Assembly: GCA_030045935.1 (NCBI GenBank)
Contig: JASIEN010000689.1
Location: 1 to 6,367, forward strand
Direction: 5' to 3'
Source of the DNA: Candidatus Sulfotelmatobacter sp.
GTDB taxonomy: Bacteria; Acidobacteriota; Terriglobia; Terriglobales; Acidobacteriaceae
DNA: 6,367 nucleotides
Under the pieces are notes generated by a model, which saw nothing but the letters and a program-made list of their open reading frames with translations, made no database searches and was not told where the DNA came from. Shown in pieces: positions 5,860 through 6,367 of this stretch. How positions within the stretch are numbered: position 1 is the first letter of the stretch; every line of letters begins with the position of its first letter. The position numbers were made by a program, and so were the translations under genes.

Positions 5860-6267
5860 TCAGATGAATGCGGCTCTGACTCGTGGCGACAAGAGGTAGA
5901 ACAACAACGCCCCGGCGATGACGACGCCAATTCCGCCGCGTATCAACTCGCCTCGTATGGCGTTGGCCATGTCAGCGACGATCTGAGCACCGATGATGGC
6001 GACGGCCAGTTTCCATCCCCAAAGCCGATGACGAAACCACCCAATTCCCGTTGCCGCCAGAGCGAGACTCAGGAGCGGGAACAGGATGCCAACATTACCC
6101 CTTAAAGGTGCGAGTTGCTGATATGCTTTTGGGTTGAGTGCCCATGCACGGTCAAGTATCGTTCCACGCCAAATCAAAGTCATCGCTGCTAGGGACGCCA
6201 TCGTCGCGCCGAAGAAGAGGAAGATTCCTATCGCAGTGAATCCGGGCGGCTTATGTGTGCTGGGCAA
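5860..6267 (-). CDS. Small four-helix membrane protein, function unknown
   Basis: With the TTG start at 6267 the product is 135 aa with four hydrophobic segments at about 10-32, 59-79, 84-104 and 109-127. The first, PPGFTAIGIFLFFGATMASLAA, is followed by a conserved-looking loop LIWRGTILDRAWALNP. This resembles a family of uncharacterised bacterial membrane proteins of similar length; no function is known to me. The frame is open further, with ATGs at 6300 (146 aa) and 6345 (161 aa) and on to the window edge. The TTG is preferred because AGGG (within 6273-6277) lies 5 nt before it, whereas neither ATG has a Shine-Dalgarno and the first ATG lies within a terminator-like hairpin at 6323-6343. 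Start confidence is about one half. Convergent with the zinc-ribbon gene, leaving 151 nt between stops. Confidence 0.72.
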   Translation of the reverse strand: MPSTHKPPGFTAIGIFLFFGATMASLAAMTLIWRGTILDRAWALNPKAYQQLAPLRGNVGILFPLLSLALAATGIGWFRHRLWGWKLAVAIIGAQIVADMANAIRGELIRGGIGVVIAGALLFYLLSPRVRAAFI

Positions 6268-6314
6268 TGCGGCCCTCGCTCGACACGCTCGGGCAACCAT
6301 CTTCGGCGCGATGC

Positions 6315-6343
6315 AAAGAAAGGCCGCCCAAAGATAGGGCGGC
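6315..6343 (-). terminator. Terminator-like perfect hairpin at the right edge
   Basis: GCCGCCC (6323-6329) and GGGCGGC (6337-6343) pair perfectly around a 7-nt loop. On the minus strand the stem is followed by CTTTCTTT, so it would end a minus-strand gene whose body lies to the right of the window. On the plus strand ATTTGCGTTT follows, so some activity in that direction is possible. The ORF reading MPPYLWAAFL merely translates this hairpin. Confidence 0.65.
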
Positions 6344-6367
6344 ATTTGCGTTTCGGTTGCGATTCGC

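Noticed and set aside
5719..6105. 128-aa plus-strand frame after the zinc-ribbon gene
   Set aside because: Hydrophilic, low-complexity translation overlapping the minus-strand membrane protein, which has coherent transmembrane helices; no Shine-Dalgarno.

Overview
The window looks like a chromosomal stretch of a moderately GC-rich Gram-negative bacterium, most likely an Acidobacteriota (Terriglobia-type) genome. This is inferred from three things: a TPR-AMIN-Amidase_3 fusion, a DUF6599-like protein (as far as I recall, a family mostly seen in that phylum), and small zinc-ribbon membrane proteins. There are no mobile elements, CRISPR arrays, tRNAs or rRNAs. The gene families are ordinary housekeeping or envelope types, and the most interesting material is in the gaps between them.

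Left part (1-4325, all + strand): the 3' part of a GH23/SLT lytic transglycosylase (5' end beyond the left edge), a large secreted N-acetylmuramoyl-L-alanine amidase (TPR-like region, AMIN domain, long charged linker, Zn amidase domain), and a secreted or membrane-anchored DUF6599-like protein with an apparent internal duplication. The first two cut peptidoglycan at complementary bonds (glycan strand and stem peptide). The third is an envelope protein of unknown function that may belong to the same group.

Middle (4326-4687, 362 bases without a protein gene): this gap is not empty. It holds a weak terminator for the DUF6599-like gene and an AT-rich tract leading into a near-consensus sigma70 promoter. 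That promoter drives a roughly 87-nt transcript made of a 5' hairpin followed by a rho-independent terminator, with no start codon that fits inside it. This is a strong candidate for an undescribed small RNA. A bidirectional terminator hairpin then separates it from the next gene.

Right part (4688-6367): a minus-strand GYD-domain protein, a + strand zinc-ribbon membrane protein divergent from it, and a minus-strand four-helix membrane protein convergent with the latter. The GYD leader carries a long inverted repeat that runs into its perfect Shine-Dalgarno sequence. That Shine-Dalgarno region also has 8 nt of perfect complementarity to the apical loop of the candidate small RNA. A perfect hairpin at 6323-6343 looks like the terminator of a minus-strand gene lying beyond the right edge.
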